A DNA stretch of 64,000 nt from Flavobacterium frigoris (lineage in GTDB: Bacteria; Bacteroidota; Bacteroidia; Flavobacteriales; Flavobacteriaceae): NCBI RefSeq assembly GCF_900111075.1, contig NZ_FOFZ01000011.1, positions 1 to 64,000 on the forward strand, written 5' to 3'. A program made the translations under genes and the position numbers. Shown here in pieces: positions 16,490 to 26,800 of this stretch. A model generated the notes under the pieces. That model made no database searches. It had not been told where the DNA came from and saw nothing but the letters and a program-made list of their open reading frames with translations. Each line of letters starts with the position of its first letter. Positions within the stretch are counted from its first letter, which is position 1.

Positions 16490-17728
16490 CTATGCGTCTA
16501 ATTCTCCTGCAATTACATTTAAACTTGATAAAATAACAATCGCATCAGATAGTAATGCTCCTTTTATCATTTCTGGATATGCTTGATAGTAAATAAAACA
16601 AGGTCTTCTAAAGTGCAGTCTGTAAGGAGTACGACTTCCGTCAGTCACTAAATAAAAACCTAGTTCTCCATTTCCACCTTCTACAGGATGGTATATTTCT
16701 GCAACTGGAACAGGAACTTCTCCCATTACAATTTTGAAGTGATATATTAAGGATTCCATGCTAGTGTAAACATCCTCTTTTGGAGGAAGGTAATAGTCAG
16801 GAACATCAGCATGGAAATCGTTTCCTTCTGGCATTTTTGCAAGTGCTTGGCGAATGATACTTATACTTTCCCAAACTTCAGCATTACGGACGCAAAAACG
16901 ATCGTAAGTATCTCCAGATTTTCCAACAGGAATTATAAAATCAAAATCTTCGTAAGAACTATAAGGTTGTGCGACACGTACATCGTAATCTACTCCTGCA
17001 GCACGTAAGTTAGGTCCTGTAAATCCGTAAGAAATTGCTTTTTCCGCAGATATTGCCCCAACATTTATAGTACGATCCATGAAAATTCTATTTCTTTCGA
17101 ATAGATTTTCGAATTCTTTCCAAGCAACTGGAAATTCTTCTAAAAACACATCTAATTTTCTGAAAGCTTCTGGTGACCAGTCTCTTTCGAAACCACCAAT
17201 TCTTCCCATATTAGTTGTCAATCGAGCACCACAAATTTCTTCGTAGATCTCATATACTTTCTCTCTAAATTGGAAAACGTAAAGAAATCCGGTATAGGCA
17301 CCTGTATCAACTCCTAAAATGGAATTACAAATAAGGTGATCCGTGATTCTTGCCAATTCCATTACAATAACCCTTAAATACTGAGCACGTTTTGGGACTT
17401 CAATATCCAATAATTTTTCTAAAGTCATCCACCATCCCATATTATTGATAGGAGAGGAGCAATAGTTCATTCGGTCTGTAAGAGGAGTAATTTGGTAAAA
17501 AGGACGATTTTCTGCAATTTTTTCAAAAGCGCGGTGTATGTAACCAATAGTTGGTTCCGCTTCTAAAATACGTTCCCCATCCATCAACAAAATATTTTGA
17601 AAGATTCCGTGCGTAGCGGGATGAGTAGGACCTAAATTCAGGATTGAAAGTTCACTTCCATCTTCGTTTAGCTTCTCTTTTATGATTTTAGCATATCGAT
17701 GCTCTGGTGGTAATAATAGTTCTGACAT
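16490..17728 (-). CDS. nuoD: NADH-quinone oxidoreductase subunit D
   Basis: The 49-kDa subunit of complex I, 412 residues. It lines the quinone-binding cavity with NuoB and NuoH. Diagnostic blocks are LGPTHPATHG near residue 31, GYIHRAFEKIAENR near residue 62, DRMNYCSSPINNMGW, and RTPYRLHFRRPCF near the C-terminus. It ends with the usual LDA-type terminus. It is separate from NuoC, not fused as in enterobacteria, and is spaced 32 bases from it. Confidence 0.96.
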   Translation of the reverse strand: MSELLLPPEHRYAKIIKEKLNEDGSELSILNLGPTHPATHGIFQNILLMDGERILEAEPTIGYIHRAFEKIAENRPFYQITPLTDRMNYCSSPINNMGWWMTLEKLLDIEVPKRAQYLRVIVMELARITDHLICNSILGVDTGAYTGFLYVFQFREKVYEIYEEICGARLTTNMGRIGGFERDWSPEAFRKLDVFLEEFPVAWKEFENLFERNRIFMDRTINVGAISAEKAISYGFTGPNLRAAGVDYDVRVAQPYSSYEDFDFIIPVGKSGDTYDRFCVRNAEVWESISIIRQALAKMPEGNDFHADVPDYYLPPKEDVYTSMESLIYHFKIVMGEVPVPVAEIYHPVEGGNGELGFYLVTDGSRTPYRLHFRRPCFIYYQAYPEMIKGALLSDAIVILSSLNVIAGELDA

Positions 17729-17760
17729 TTATAGAATGTGAAAAATTATAGATTGTGTTT

Positions 17761-18282
17761 TTAGCAATTGTCGATTGTTCTACCGAAAAAACGGTCGTCT
17801 TTATCTGTTCGTCCGCCATCTTCTAATGGAAACTCTTTACGCATAGGAAATGAAATCATTTCATCCATGTTCAAAATACGTTTCAACTGTGGGTGACCTA
17901 TGAAATCTACTCCGTAAAAATCAAAAGTCTCTCTTTCCATCCAGTTTGCACTTAGGAAAATGTTAGATATTGTTTTTATCTCCGGTTTTTCACCATTGAT
18001 AAAAGTTTTGATTTTGATGCGTTTGTTGTCGTACCAATTGTGCATGTGATACACAATTGTAAATTGTCTGTCAACTTCATTATCTGGATAATGTATTCCA
18101 CATAAATCAGTTAAAAAATTAAAACGCAATAATGGGTCGTTTTTCAAAAAAAGGATGATCGCTGTGATTTTATCAGCAGCTACTTCAAATGAAAAGATAT
18201 CTTTCTCTTGATTAAAGTGAAAAACATACTCACCAAACGTTTCTGTTAATTTATCTTGAATATCTGTGTTTTCTAATGCCAT
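17761..18282 (-). CDS. nuoC: NADH-quinone oxidoreductase subunit C
   Basis: The 30-kDa subunit of complex I, 173 residues, with no cofactor. It helps anchor the peripheral arm. It carries the family signature ERETFDFYGVDFIGHPQLKR in the C-terminal part and ends with FPLEDGGRTDKDDRFFGR. It starts 4 bases after the nuoB stop codon. Confidence 0.95.
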   Translation of the reverse strand: MALENTDIQDKLTETFGEYVFHFNQEKDIFSFEVAADKITAIILFLKNDPLLRFNFLTDLCGIHYPDNEVDRQFTIVYHMHNWYDNKRIKIKTFINGEKPEIKTISNIFLSANWMERETFDFYGVDFIGHPQLKRILNMDEMISFPMRKEFPLEDGGRTDKDDRFFGRTIDNC

Positions 18283-18286
18283 GTCG

Positions 18287-18835
18287 TTATTTGATATTAT
18301 AAGAGGCCAATAATTCTTGGTACTCTGGAGAACTTCTTCTTCTTACAGATTCCGATCTAACCAATTCTTGCAATTTCATTACGCCATCTACAATTTGTTC
18401 TGGTCTTGGAGGACAACCTGGTACATATACGTCAACTGGTATTACTTTGTCAATCCCTTGAAGAACGGAGTACGTATCGAAAATACCTCCTGAAGATGCA
18501 CAAGCACCAACAGCAATAACCCATCTTGGTTCTGACATTTGTTCGTATACTTGACGTAAAATAGGAGCCATTTTTTTAGAAATAGTACCCATTACCATTA
18601 ACATATCTGCTTGGCGAGGAGAAAAACTCACACGCTCAGAGCCAAATCGTGCCAAATCATAATGTGAAGCCATGGTAGCCATGAATTCTATACCACAACA
18701 TGAAGTTGCAAAGGGTAATGGCCAAAGTGAATTGGCACGAGCCATACCTACAACGTCATTTAGTTTTGTGGCGAAAAATCCTTCTCCAACAACTCCTTCT
18801 GGCGGCTCAACCATTTTTATACTTGAATTACTCAT
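18287..18835 (-). CDS. nuoB: NADH-quinone oxidoreductase subunit B
   Basis: Carries the terminal [4Fe-4S] cluster N2 that reduces quinone, 182 residues. Ligands are the adjacent cysteines in SCCGIE (C46 and C47), C112 in GACASSGG and C141 in GCPPRPEQ. It follows nuoA after 75 bases. The N-terminal extension of about 20 residues before the conserved domain is modest. Confidence 0.96.
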   Translation of the reverse strand: MSNSSIKMVEPPEGVVGEGFFATKLNDVVGMARANSLWPLPFATSCCGIEFMATMASHYDLARFGSERVSFSPRQADMLMVMGTISKKMAPILRQVYEQMSEPRWVIAVGACASSGGIFDTYSVLQGIDKVIPVDVYVPGCPPRPEQIVDGVMKLQELVRSESVRRRSSPEYQELLASYNIK

Positions 18836-18910
18836 TTTTTTGTATTTTGAATTAGAAAATTTGAATTACAAACTAATAGTAGTCTACGATTCAATATTTA
18901 TAATAAATTC

Positions 18911-19276
18911 TTATTCCCACTCTAGCGCTTTCTTTTTGATGATGTAGAAAAACCCCACTAAAAGTAAAAGCATAAATATGATCATTTTGACCATTCCTTC
19001 CATTCCTAATTCTTTGAAATTGATTGCCCATGGATAAAGGAAAATAACTTCAACATCAAACAGAACAAATAAAATCGCAACTAGAAAGTATTTTACAGAG
19101 AATGGAATACGTGCATTTCCTATACCTTCAACACCACATTCAAAATTTTTATCTTTGGCTGCTGACTTTCTTTTTGGTCCCAATTTTCCAGAAACAATAA
19201 TAGTTCCCACTACAAATCCGGCAGCTAATAAAAACTGTATTAAAATCGGAATATAACTTAACTGATCAGATTGCAT
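18911..19276 (-). CDS. nuoA: NADH-quinone oxidoreductase subunit A
   Basis: Small membrane subunit of 121 residues with three helices. The family blocks are FECGVEGIGNARIPFSVKYF, with the TMH1-2 loop at the quinone site, and FDVEVIFLYPWA. It is the first gene of the operon, and the promoter at 19309-19339 lies about 33 bases before its ATG. Confidence 0.96.
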   Translation of the reverse strand: MQSDQLSYIPILIQFLLAAGFVVGTIIVSGKLGPKRKSAAKDKNFECGVEGIGNARIPFSVKYFLVAILFVLFDVEVIFLYPWAINFKELGMEGMVKMIIFMLLLLVGFFYIIKKKALEWE

Positions 19277-19308
19277 AATTAATGATTTTTATGTACTAAA
19301 ATAAGCAA

Positions 19309-19339
19309 CAAAGATAGGTTTCAAGGATTTAAAACACAA
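19309..19339 (-). promoter_or_regulatory. Promoter of the nuo operon
   Basis: On the minus strand a -33 TTG (19337-19339) is followed after 20 bases by TATCTTTG (19309-19316). This matches the Bacteroidota sigma-A consensus TTG-N19-TAnnTTTG. The likely transcript start is near 19302, giving a leader of about 25 bases to nuoA. It is the only clear promoter for the 14-gene cluster. Confidence 0.75.
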
Positions 19340-19457
19340 GTGTAATACATAATTTAGTTACATTGAAAATCAAATCACCTCCTAATTTTTAATGATTATA
19401 AATAATAATTATAATTCTGTTTTTCTGTTGCCGATATTTAAGATGGAAGCAAAAAAA

Positions 19458-19487
19458 AAAACGTTCCGAAATAAATCGGAACGTTTT
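19458..19487 (-). terminator. Terminator after the cold-shock gene
   Basis: AAAACGTTCCGA (19458-19469) pairs perfectly with TCGGAACGTTTT (19476-19487) around a 6-base loop, followed on the minus strand by a long T run (complement of the A run at 19451-19461). It ends the cspA transcript 33 bases beyond its stop codon and insulates it from the nuo promoter. Confidence 0.85.
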
Positions 19488-19519
19488 AAACATTCGTAGG
19501 CAAAAAAATATTTTTTTGC

Positions 19520-19714
19520 TTAGATAACTGCTACTTTCGCAGCAACTTTTCCTTTTCTTCCTTCTTCTTCTTCATAGCTAACTCTATCACCTTCGCGTAA
19601 TTCTTCCGCGTTGATTCCTGAAGCGTGAACAAAAATGTCTTTTCCTGTTTCTTCGTCTGTAATGAATCCGTAACCTTTTGATTCATTGAAAAATTTAACT
19701 GTACCTGTACGCAT
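19520..19714 (-). CDS. Cold-shock domain protein
   Basis: A single cold-shock domain of 64 residues, the usual size for CspA-family RNA chaperones. RNP1 is KGYGFI and RNP2 is DIFVHA. The fold is a five-stranded OB barrel that melts RNA structure. It is monocistronic with its own terminator. A -7 element TACATTTG lies at 19744-19751, which gives a leader of about 25 bases, without the long cold-sensing 5' UTR of E. coli cspA. Confidence 0.93.
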   Translation of the reverse strand: MRTGTVKFFNESKGYGFITDEETGKDIFVHASGINAEELREGDRVSYEEEEGRKGKVAAKVAVI

Positions 19715-19743
19715 TGTAATAGTAATAATAATTTATAATGGAG

Positions 19744-19751
19744 CAAATGTA
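19744..19751 (-). promoter_or_regulatory. -7 element for the cold-shock gene
   Basis: TACATTTG on the minus strand fits TAnnTTTG. No TTG is found at the right distance upstream, so only the -7 element supports this promoter. Confidence 0.45.
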
Positions 19752-19840
19752 ATATTTAATATCATATGATTGTTAATAAATATTCTTTTTTTTTGAAAAT
19801 AATTGATATTCAACGTTTTCCGGTGATTTTTACCGATTGA

Positions 19841-21592
19841 CTATTGAACATTTAATTTTATATGTAGTTCTTTCAACTGGGATTCATCAATTGCCGATGG
19901 TGCATCAATCATGACATCTCTTCCAGAATTATTTTTTGGAAAAGCGATAAAGTCACGTATGGTTTCCTGTCCTCCAAGAATAGCAACTAGTCGATCTAAT
20001 CCAAAAGCTAGTCCTCCGTGCGGCGGAGCTCCAAACTGAAATGCGTCCATCAAGAAACCAAACTGCTCTTTGGCTTGGTCTGGGGTGAAACCTAAATATT
20101 TAAACATGAGTTGTTGCGTTGCTTTATCATGAATACGGATAGATCCTCCTCCAATTTCATTTCCGTTCAAAACCATATCATACGCGTTAGCGCGTACTTT
20201 TCCTGGATCTGTTTCTAATAAGTGCATGTCTTCCGGTTTAGGGGAAGTAAACGGATGGTGCATCGCGTGGTAACGACCACTTTCTTCATCAAATTCTAAT
20301 AATGGGAAATCAACAACCCAAAGCGGTGCAAATACTGCAGGGTTTCTCAATCCTAAACGAGTAGCTAATTCCATACGCAAGGTACTTAATTGTGCTCTTG
20401 TTTTATCCGTAGGGCCTGATAAAACAAAAATCATATCGCCTGCTTTTGCTTCGGTTACTTTTGCCCAATTGCTTAAATCGTCTTGATCGTAGAATTTATC
20501 TACAGATGATTTGTAAGTGCCATCTTCGTTGCATTTTACATAAACCATTCCTGAAGCTCCTACTTGTGGACGTTTCACCCATTCGATTAAAGCATCTATT
20601 TCTTTTCTAGTGTAGTTTCCAGCGCCTGGAACTGCAATACCTACAACTAATTCTGCAGCATTAAAAACAGGGAAATCCTTGTTTTGTGCTACTTCGTTTA
20701 ATTCTCCAAATTCCATTCCGAAACGAATGTCCGGTTTGTCATTTCCATAGGTTTTCATCGCATGTTCGTATGTCATACGAGGGAATTTGTCTACTTCAAT
20801 TCCTTTAATTTCTTTTAGCAAATGTCTTGTAAGTCCTTCAAAAACATTTAGAATGTCTTCTTGTTCTACAAAAGCCATTTCGCAATCGATTTGTGTGAAC
20901 TCTGGTTGTCTGTCTGCACGCAAATCTTCGTCACGGAAACATTTCACGATTTGGAAATATTTATCCATTCCGCCTACCATCAATAATTGCTTGAAGGTTT
21001 GAGGTGATTGTGGTAAAGCGTAAAATTGACCTTCATTCATTCGAGAAGGAACAACAAAATCTCTTGCTCCTTCCGGAGTTGATTTTATTAAATAAGGCGT
21101 TTCTACTTCACAGAAGTCCAAATCTGAAAGATACTTGCGTACTTCCATCGCTACTTTGTGGCGAAACAGTAAGCTGTTTTTTACTGGATTTCTTCTAATA
21201 TCTAGGTAACGGTATTTCATTCTGATGTCTTCACCGCCATCCGTTTCATCTTCAATTGTAAACGGCGGAGTCAAGGCTGCATTTAAAATCGTTAGTTCAG
21301 TAACTAAAATTTCGATTTCACCTGTAGCTATATTTTTGTTTTTGGCTTCACGCTCAATAACGGTTCCTTTTACTTGGATTACAAATTCTCTTCCAAGTGT
21401 TTTTGCTAATTCAAAAATGGTTTTCTCGGTACGACCTTCGTCGAATAACAATTGTGTGATTCCGTAACGGTCACGTAAATCTACCCAGTTCATAAATCCT
21501 TTATCACGTGATTTCTGAACCCAACCCGCAAGTGTAACTTCAGTATTTATATGTGAGGCGTTGAGTTCTCCACAGTTATGACTTCTATACAT
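19841..21592 (-). CDS. aspS: Aspartyl-tRNA synthetase
   Basis: Class II synthetase charging tRNA-Asp, 583 residues. The bacterial-type order is visible: an OB anticodon domain (residues 1-100), motif 1-2 regions with [20 protein letters not shown] and [18 protein letters not shown], the bacterial GAD insert in the middle, and motif 3 ([13 protein letters not shown]) near the C-terminus. The start at 21592 encodes [10 protein letters not shown], the expected N-terminus. A mini-ORF about 70 bases upstream encodes nearly the same nine residues (see 21665-21694). Confidence 0.97.
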   Translation of the reverse strand: MYRSHNCGELNASHINTEVTLAGWVQKSRDKGFMNWVDLRDRYGITQLLFDEGRTEKTIFELAKTLGREFVIQVKGTVIEREAKNKNIATGEIEILVTELTILNAALTPPFTIEDETDGGEDIRMKYRYLDIRRNPVKNSLLFRHKVAMEVRKYLSDLDFCEVETPYLIKSTPEGARDFVVPSRMNEGQFYALPQSPQTFKQLLMVGGMDKYFQIVKCFRDEDLRADRQPEFTQIDCEMAFVEQEDILNVFEGLTRHLLKEIKGIEVDKFPRMTYEHAMKTYGNDKPDIRFGMEFGELNEVAQNKDFPVFNAAELVVGIAVPGAGNYTRKEIDALIEWVKRPQVGASGMVYVKCNEDGTYKSSVDKFYDQDDLSNWAKVTEAKAGDMIFVLSGPTDKTRAQLSTLRMELATRLGLRNPAVFAPLWVVDFPLLEFDEESGRYHAMHHPFTSPKPEDMHLLETDPGKVRANAYDMVLNGNEIGGGSIRIHDKATQQLMFKYLGFTPDQAKEQFGFLMDAFQFGAPPHGGLAFGLDRLVAILGGQETIRDFIAFPKNNSGRDVMIDAPSAIDESQLKELHIKLNVQ

Positions 21593-21635
21593 TTTATTTG
21601 TTTTTATATGCTGTTTTTACTAATGCAAAATACCT

Positions 21636-21652
21636 GAAGCCCACTGGGCTTC
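21636..21652 (-). promoter_or_regulatory. Hairpin in the aspS leader
   Basis: GAAGCCC (21636-21642) pairs with GGGCTTC (21646-21652) around a 3-base loop. It lies between the mini-ORF and the aspS start codon. There is no T run after it, so it is not a normal terminator. It may modulate translation or processing of the leader. Confidence 0.4.
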
Positions 21653-21664
21653 CTCCTTTTAATT

Positions 21665-21694
21665 TCAAATGCCACAATTATGACGTCTATACAT
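21665..21694 (-). CDS. Leader mini-ORF copying the AspRS N-terminus
   Basis: The mini-ORF reads MYRRHNCGI then TGA, nine codons. The real aspS starts [10 protein letters not shown], and the first 24 bases of the two differ at only three positions. It lies about 12 bases after a probable transcript start and 72 bases upstream of aspS. It may be a relic of a 5'-end duplication or a leader peptide that affects aspS translation. Whether it is translated is unknown. Confidence 0.4.
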   Translation of the reverse strand: MYRRHNCGI

Positions 21695-21712
21695 TATGAA
21701 AATTTTAGGATA

Positions 21713-21720
21713 CAAAAGTA
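21713..21720 (-). promoter_or_regulatory. -7 element for aspS
   Basis: TACTTTTG on the minus strand fits TAnnTTTG. It places the transcript start near 21706, just upstream of the mini-ORF. No good -33 TTG is seen. Confidence 0.5.
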
Positions 21721-21842
21721 ACCACAAAAATTAAATTAATGCCGAAAACGGCGAAACTTCAATAAATTAATTTTTTGTTAATTTGTTATTTCCCTTCAGA
21801 ATAATAAATTAGATTTGATTAACAGTATAAACACTACATTTT

Positions 21843-22847
21843 ATGAAAAAATTATTTTTTATTGCTATTGCGCTGGTTTTCTCTTTTAGCGGAATTGGGC
21901 AGACGAAAGCAGCAGTTTCTTTTAAAGGCGAGATTGCCAATAGAAACACAGATTCGATTAGTATACTTAACAAGAATAATAGAAAGGAAATCAAAAAGAT
22001 TTTAGTTGGAAAGGATGGTTTTTTTAAGGATTCTTTTGCAGTAGAAGAGGGTTTTTATATGTTGTTTGACGGAAAGGAATATACTGAACTGTTTCTTAAA
22101 AACGGATACGATTTGAATCTTACAATGGATGCTCAAAAATTTGACGAATCTATTGTGTACTCTGGTAAAGGAGCTTTGGAGAATAATTTTTTGGCACAAA
22201 ATACAATAACGGAGCAAAAGTATGATTATGACGCGCTTTTAGCTTCAAACGAAGAAGTCTTTATGAAGTTGGTAAAGGAGAAAAAAGCGGCTGACTTTTT
22301 GAAATTAGATAATCAGAAATTAGATCCTGTTTTTGTATCGCTGCAAAAGAAAAGTATAGAAATGGCTATGGATAGTGGGACTGAATATTATATGGAAGGA
22401 CTAGAAACCAAGAAATTAAATGGGGTCATGTCGCCATCTTTTGATTATGATAACTATAATGGAGGCAAAACGAAACTCGAAGAGTTTAAAGGAAAATATG
22501 TATATATTGATGTTTGGGCTACTTGGTGCGGGCCTTGTATTGGTGAAATTCCTTCTTTAAAAAAGGTTGAAGAGAAATATCACGATAAAAACATTGCGTT
22601 TGTGAGTATTTCTATAGATAAACTAAAGGATATCGAGAAATGGAAGTCGATGGTAAAAGGAAAAGAACTAGGTGGTGTTCAGCTTTTTTCTGATAACGAC
22701 TGGAATTCGCAGTTTGTAAAGGACTTTCATATCACAGGAATCCCAAGATTTATCCTTATAGATCCCAATGGAAAAATTGTTAAAGCGGATGCGGCAAGAC
22801 CTTCATCTCCGGGACTTGAAGCAGAGTTGGATGCGCTTTTGAAGTAG
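21843..22847 (+). CDS. TlpA/ResA-like thioredoxin-family protein
   Basis: Exported protein of 334 residues with a signal peptide (cleavage near SFSGIGQ). Residues of about 25-200 form the beta-rich N-terminal domain common in Bacteroidota (DUF4369-like). Residues of about 205-334 are a thioredoxin fold with VWATWCGPCIGE, whose active-site cysteines are C229 and C232, and a cis-proline in TGIPRFILID. It probably reduces disulfides in the periplasm. The gene is monocistronic, read divergently from aspS, and is followed by a terminator. A -7 element TAGATTTG is at 21810-21817. Confidence 0.9.
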   Translation: MKKLFFIAIALVFSFSGIGQTKAAVSFKGEIANRNTDSISILNKNNRKEIKKILVGKDGFFKDSFAVEEGFYMLFDGKEYTELFLKNGYDLNLTMDAQKFDESIVYSGKGALENNFLAQNTITEQKYDYDALLASNEEVFMKLVKEKKAADFLKLDNQKLDPVFVSLQKKSIEMAMDSGTEYYMEGLETKKLNGVMSPSFDYDNYNGGKTKLEEFKGKYVYIDVWATWCGPCIGEIPSLKKVEEKYHDKNIAFVSISIDKLKDIEKWKSMVKGKELGGVQLFSDNDWNSQFVKDFHITGIPRFILIDPNGKIVKADAARPSSPGLEAELDALLK

Positions 22848-22865
22848 AGACTTTCTTTTAAATAT

Positions 22866-22900
22866 AACGAAAACTGTTCATCATTTAGAAAGTTTTCGTT
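22866..22900 (+). terminator. Terminator after the TlpA-like gene
   Basis: AACGAAAACT (22866-22875) pairs perfectly with AGTTTTCGTT (22891-22900), with a 15-base loop, starting 18 bases beyond the stop codon. A T run follows only after a short gap (GGTTTATAACCTTTTTTTT). Confidence 0.65.
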
Positions 22901-23100
22901 GGTTTATAACCTTTTTTTTAATATACTTTTTTTAATAGTTAATGTGTTTTAATGCCAATTATGTATATAATGTGACCCAATACCACGTTATATACTTTCA
23001 CAAACTACACCGCTTAGTTTGTTTCGCTGAAAGCGTCTCAGGATTCGTGAGCAAATGTGTTGAGACAATTCCAGCGTGACAAATAGTACGAATGATTGTT

Positions 23101-23212
23101 AACTAAACCACATTGGACTATAAAATAAATAGTATTGGTATAATTATAATGAAATATGTTATGAGTCAATGTTCTAATGTATTATTTGCTATTTTGTTAA
23201 TTACTGCGGTGT
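23101..23212 (+). repeat. REP-like element, decayed copy 2
   Basis: It begins AACTAAACCACATTGGACT and ends TTACTGCGGTGT, the same ends in the same order as the element at 4217-4300 on the minus strand. The central palindrome is lost. The match is by eye and the middle is poorly conserved. Confidence 0.35.
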
Positions 23213-23371
23213 AGAATACGTAATGAAGAATGTGTTTTTCGAATTAGGCAGCAGTGCTTTCAAATTTCCAATGTTAAGTTTTCGTCCAATGTTATTAAAT
23301 TGTTACCAAATAGTATTTTAAATGTAAATAGTTTTATATATTTGACAAAGAAACTATTAAAACCATACGTC

Positions 23372-23719
23372 ATGAAAAAATATATAATTTTAGGTACAGT
23401 GTTAATTTCAGGAATGATTTTCGCGCAAAACACGAAACCACAGTTGGAAGCTGTTGGAAATTTAGTTAAAGCAACCTACCATTATGAGGATGGTAAAGTA
23501 CAACAAGTAGGTTTCTTTAAAGATGGGAAATTAGAGGGAGAATGGACTTCTTATGATATAAATGGTAACAAAACTGCTATTGCAGTATACGATAAAGGTC
23601 AAAAAACAGGGAAGTGGTTTTTTTGGAATAATGCTGTTTTAAGCGAAGTAGATTATTCTAAAAATCAAATTGCCTCTGTTAAAAATTGGAAACATGATCC
23701 TTTAGTTAGCGCTGAGTAA
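23372..23719 (+). CDS. MORN-like (YwqK-type) exported protein
   Basis: Small exported protein of 115 residues. It starts at MKKYIILGTVLISGMIFAQ, a signal peptide; a start at 23300 would add an unrelated 24-residue extension. The mature part carries MORN-type repeats (YHYEDGKVQQVGFFKDGK, LEGEWTSYDINGNKTA, KTGKWFFWNN). These repeats are found in membrane-associated and antitoxin-like YwqK proteins. The function here is unknown. It is monocistronic, with a -7 element TATATTTG at 23337-23344 and a strong terminator. Confidence 0.75.
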   Translation: MKKYIILGTVLISGMIFAQNTKPQLEAVGNLVKATYHYEDGKVQQVGFFKDGKLEGEWTSYDINGNKTAIAVYDKGQKTGKWFFWNNAVLSEVDYSKNQIASVKNWKHDPLVSAE

Positions 23720-23738
23720 GGAAATAATACAAATCGTA

Positions 23739-23771
23739 AAAAAGGCTTTCACTATCTGTGAAAGCCTTTTT
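23739..23771 (+). terminator. Terminator after the MORN-like gene
   Basis: AAAAAGGCTTTCAC (23739-23752) pairs with GTGAAAGCCTTTTT (23758-23771) around a 5-base loop. The perfect 14-bp stem and T run sit 20 bases after the stop codon. Confidence 0.85.
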
Positions 23772-23815
23772 CTATTTAATACAGTTTGCAGTGCAATCTG
23801 GTGAGGATAGCCAAA

Positions 23816-23851
23816 AAAAATTCCTGTTCAAATTAATGAACAGGAATTTTT
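23816..23851 (-). terminator. Terminator of the efflux operon
   Basis: AAAAATTCCTGTTCA (23816-23830) pairs with TGAACAGGAATTTTT (23837-23851) around a 6-base loop. It stands 20 bases beyond the acrB-type gene on the minus strand, where a T run follows. It could also act on the plus strand. Confidence 0.85.
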
Positions 23852-23870
23852 ATGGTTTAAAGAATTACTG

Positions 23871-26800
23871 TTAATCTTTATGTTCATTATTGTATTCGTC
23901 CTCATTCAATACTTGAGGCTCATAGTCAGCAACTATTAGCGCATCAAAATCTGTTTTTTGCCCTTTTGTGAACTTATGGATTAGTTTTTCCATGATTTCA
24001 TAAATTACTGGAACAATAATTAACGTAAGGAATAGTGAACTGATCAGACCACCAATGATCACCCATGCCAATCCATTTTTCCATTCGGCACCTGCTCCAG
24101 CTGCTAGTGCAATTGGGAACATACCAAACACCATCGCAATTGTTGTCATTAAAATGGGACGCAAACGAGCGTGATTGGCTTGAATTAAAGCGGTTCTAAT
24201 CGTTTCACCGGCAGCTCGTCGCTGGTTCGTATAATCCACAAGCATAATCGCATTTTTACAAACCAAACCAATTAACATAATAACCCCCAGAATAGTAAAT
24301 ATATTTAAAGTGTTATTTGTTAAAGCTAAGGCTAATAAAGCTCCAATAAAGGAAAGGGGGATAGCAAACAATACCACAAACGGGTGCGCAAAACTATCGT
24401 ATAATCCAACCATTACAAGATAAACCAGAATAATAGCAGCTAATAAAGCAAAACCTAAGGTTCCAAAACCTTCACTTTGATTTTCCTGATCGCCACCCCA
24501 AATGTAATTCACTCCAACAGGTTTTTTCATCGTCGTTAATTTCGATTCAAGTTGGGCAACAACAGTTCCTACCGGAACACCAACAGTCTGTCCTTTTACG
24601 GTAACAGATGCCGTTTTGTCTCTACGTTCTAATTGACTTGGTCCAGAACCTTCTTTTACAGTTGCAAATTGAGACAATTTAATTTGTTCCCCCCTGTCAT
24701 TTGCAAAAATAAGGTTGCTCACATCATTAATGCTTTTTCTATCGAAACTGCTGTATTTGATGTTAATGTCATACTCGTATTCACCCGCTCTAAATTTACC
24801 GTCCGTATTTCCGCTATAAGCAGTTTGCATTGTCATACCAACAGTTTGTAAAGAAAGTCCAAGTGCAGCCATTTTATCTCTGTCAACCTGAACGTTAATT
24901 TCAGGATTTCCAGTTTCTACAGATAATTTTACTCCAGTTGCCCCAGGAATTTTATTCAATTCTTTTTCGGCAGCTTTTGCAAAAACCATCGCGCTTTCTA
25001 AACTTGTTCCTGTTACGATTAATGCAATAGGAGCATCTTCAGCAGTTCCAAGAATACCTACTGGTACTGTTTTTACTTTGGCACCAACTAATATTTTTTC
25101 TAATTGCAGTTTCATTCTAGCAGCATAGACATAGGAGTCATCTGTTCTATCCTTTTGATCAATCATTTTTACGTCAATCTCTGATTTGTATGCAGTTGAT
25201 TGAGAAGCACCCATACCTTCACTGGTTTGACCTACTTTAGTAATCAGACTTTTCACATATTTTTGTGTGTTCAAAAAAGCTTCTGCTTTTTGAGCCATAA
25301 AATTACTTTGTTCCAATGAAGCATCTTTTGGCAATTCTATTTGAACCAAAAATTCTCCACTATCTGATTTGGCAAAAAACTCTCCACCGATGAATCCAAA
25401 TGGAACTAATGCTACGGAGCTAAAGAATAAAACTAACACAACGGCTAAAGTTGTTTTATAATGATCTAAACACCATTTCAGCAACTCAGTAATCCAATTT
25501 GTAAAACGAGTTAATAATTTTTCGAATCCAAGAATAACTCTTCCAAAAGCATTTTTACCTTCAATATGCTCCAGTTTTCCAAAACGAGAAGACAACCAAG
25601 GAATTATTGTAAACGAAGCTAGTAAAGAAAATAAAGTGGAGATAATTACGGTAACACAAAATTGTGTAATGATATTCGAAACTAATCCAGTACTCATTGC
25701 AATAGGTAAGAATACGACAACAATTACCAAGGTAATGGAAGTTACGGTTCCACCTATTTCGGCTGTGCCGTCATAAGACGCACGAACTCTGTTTTTACCC
25801 ATTTCCATGTGCCTGTAAATATTTTCTAATACTACAATGGCATCATCAACAAGAATACCCACCACCAGCGATAGTCCTAATAAACTCATTAAGTTTAAAG
25901 TGTATCCCAGATAGTAAAACCCAATGAAGGTCGAAATCAAAGAAGCAGGAATAGAAATCATTACAATCAATGAGTTTCTTACGCTGTGCAAGAAAAATAA
26001 CATTACAAAAGCAACAAGGAATACCGCGATCAATAAATCATGAATTACTGAATCAGCAGCTTCTAAGGTAAAAATAGTGCTGTCATTAGCGACATTCAAT
26101 TTCACTGCGTTGTTTTTATAATCGTTTTCTAATTTCGTAATGGTTTTATACACTTGCTCACTAACTGCAACCGCATTAGCATCCGATTGTTTTACAATTT
26201 GTAAAATAATAGCGCTCTTTTGATCGACACGGGCAATTTTTTCAGCTGTTTTTTGCCCATCTTGAACATCGGCAATATCGCTTAAACGAACTTGAACTCC
26301 GTTTTTTGATGACACCACTAAATTTCTTAGCTCTTCTACATTTTTGTATTTACCGGCTAAACGAATCAATATTTTTGTATCACGTGTTTGAATATTACCA
26401 GTAGGAAAGTCTAAGTTAGAGGATAAGATTACCTGTTGTACTTGTGGAATTGAAAGGCCATATCCTTGCATTTTAATAGCGTCAAGACTCACTTGTATTT
26501 CGCGTTCCTGTCCACCAATAATATTTACCTGAGCCACTCCATTTACACGGGACAAAACAGGAGCTATTTTTTTATCGATTAAGTCGTAAAAAGCAACTTC
26601 ATCCATACTACCATTGGCGCCAATGGTCATAATTGGTAAATCGCTTAGAGAGAATTTACTTAATGACGGTGCTTTGGCATCTTTAGGTAAATCACTTATG
26701 ATGGCATTTATTTTACGTTGCGCATCGTTTAGTGAAAGATCGACTTTTGCTTTTGTGTTTAGCGTAATGGAAACTGTAGATAAACTTTCGTACGAACGAG

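Larger units (their letters stand above)
22848..23371. other. Intergenic region
   Basis: About 520 bases without a supportable gene. It holds a terminator (22866-22900) and a decayed REP-like element (23101-23212). The rest, 22900-23100, shows no ORF or strong structure. Confidence 0.6.
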
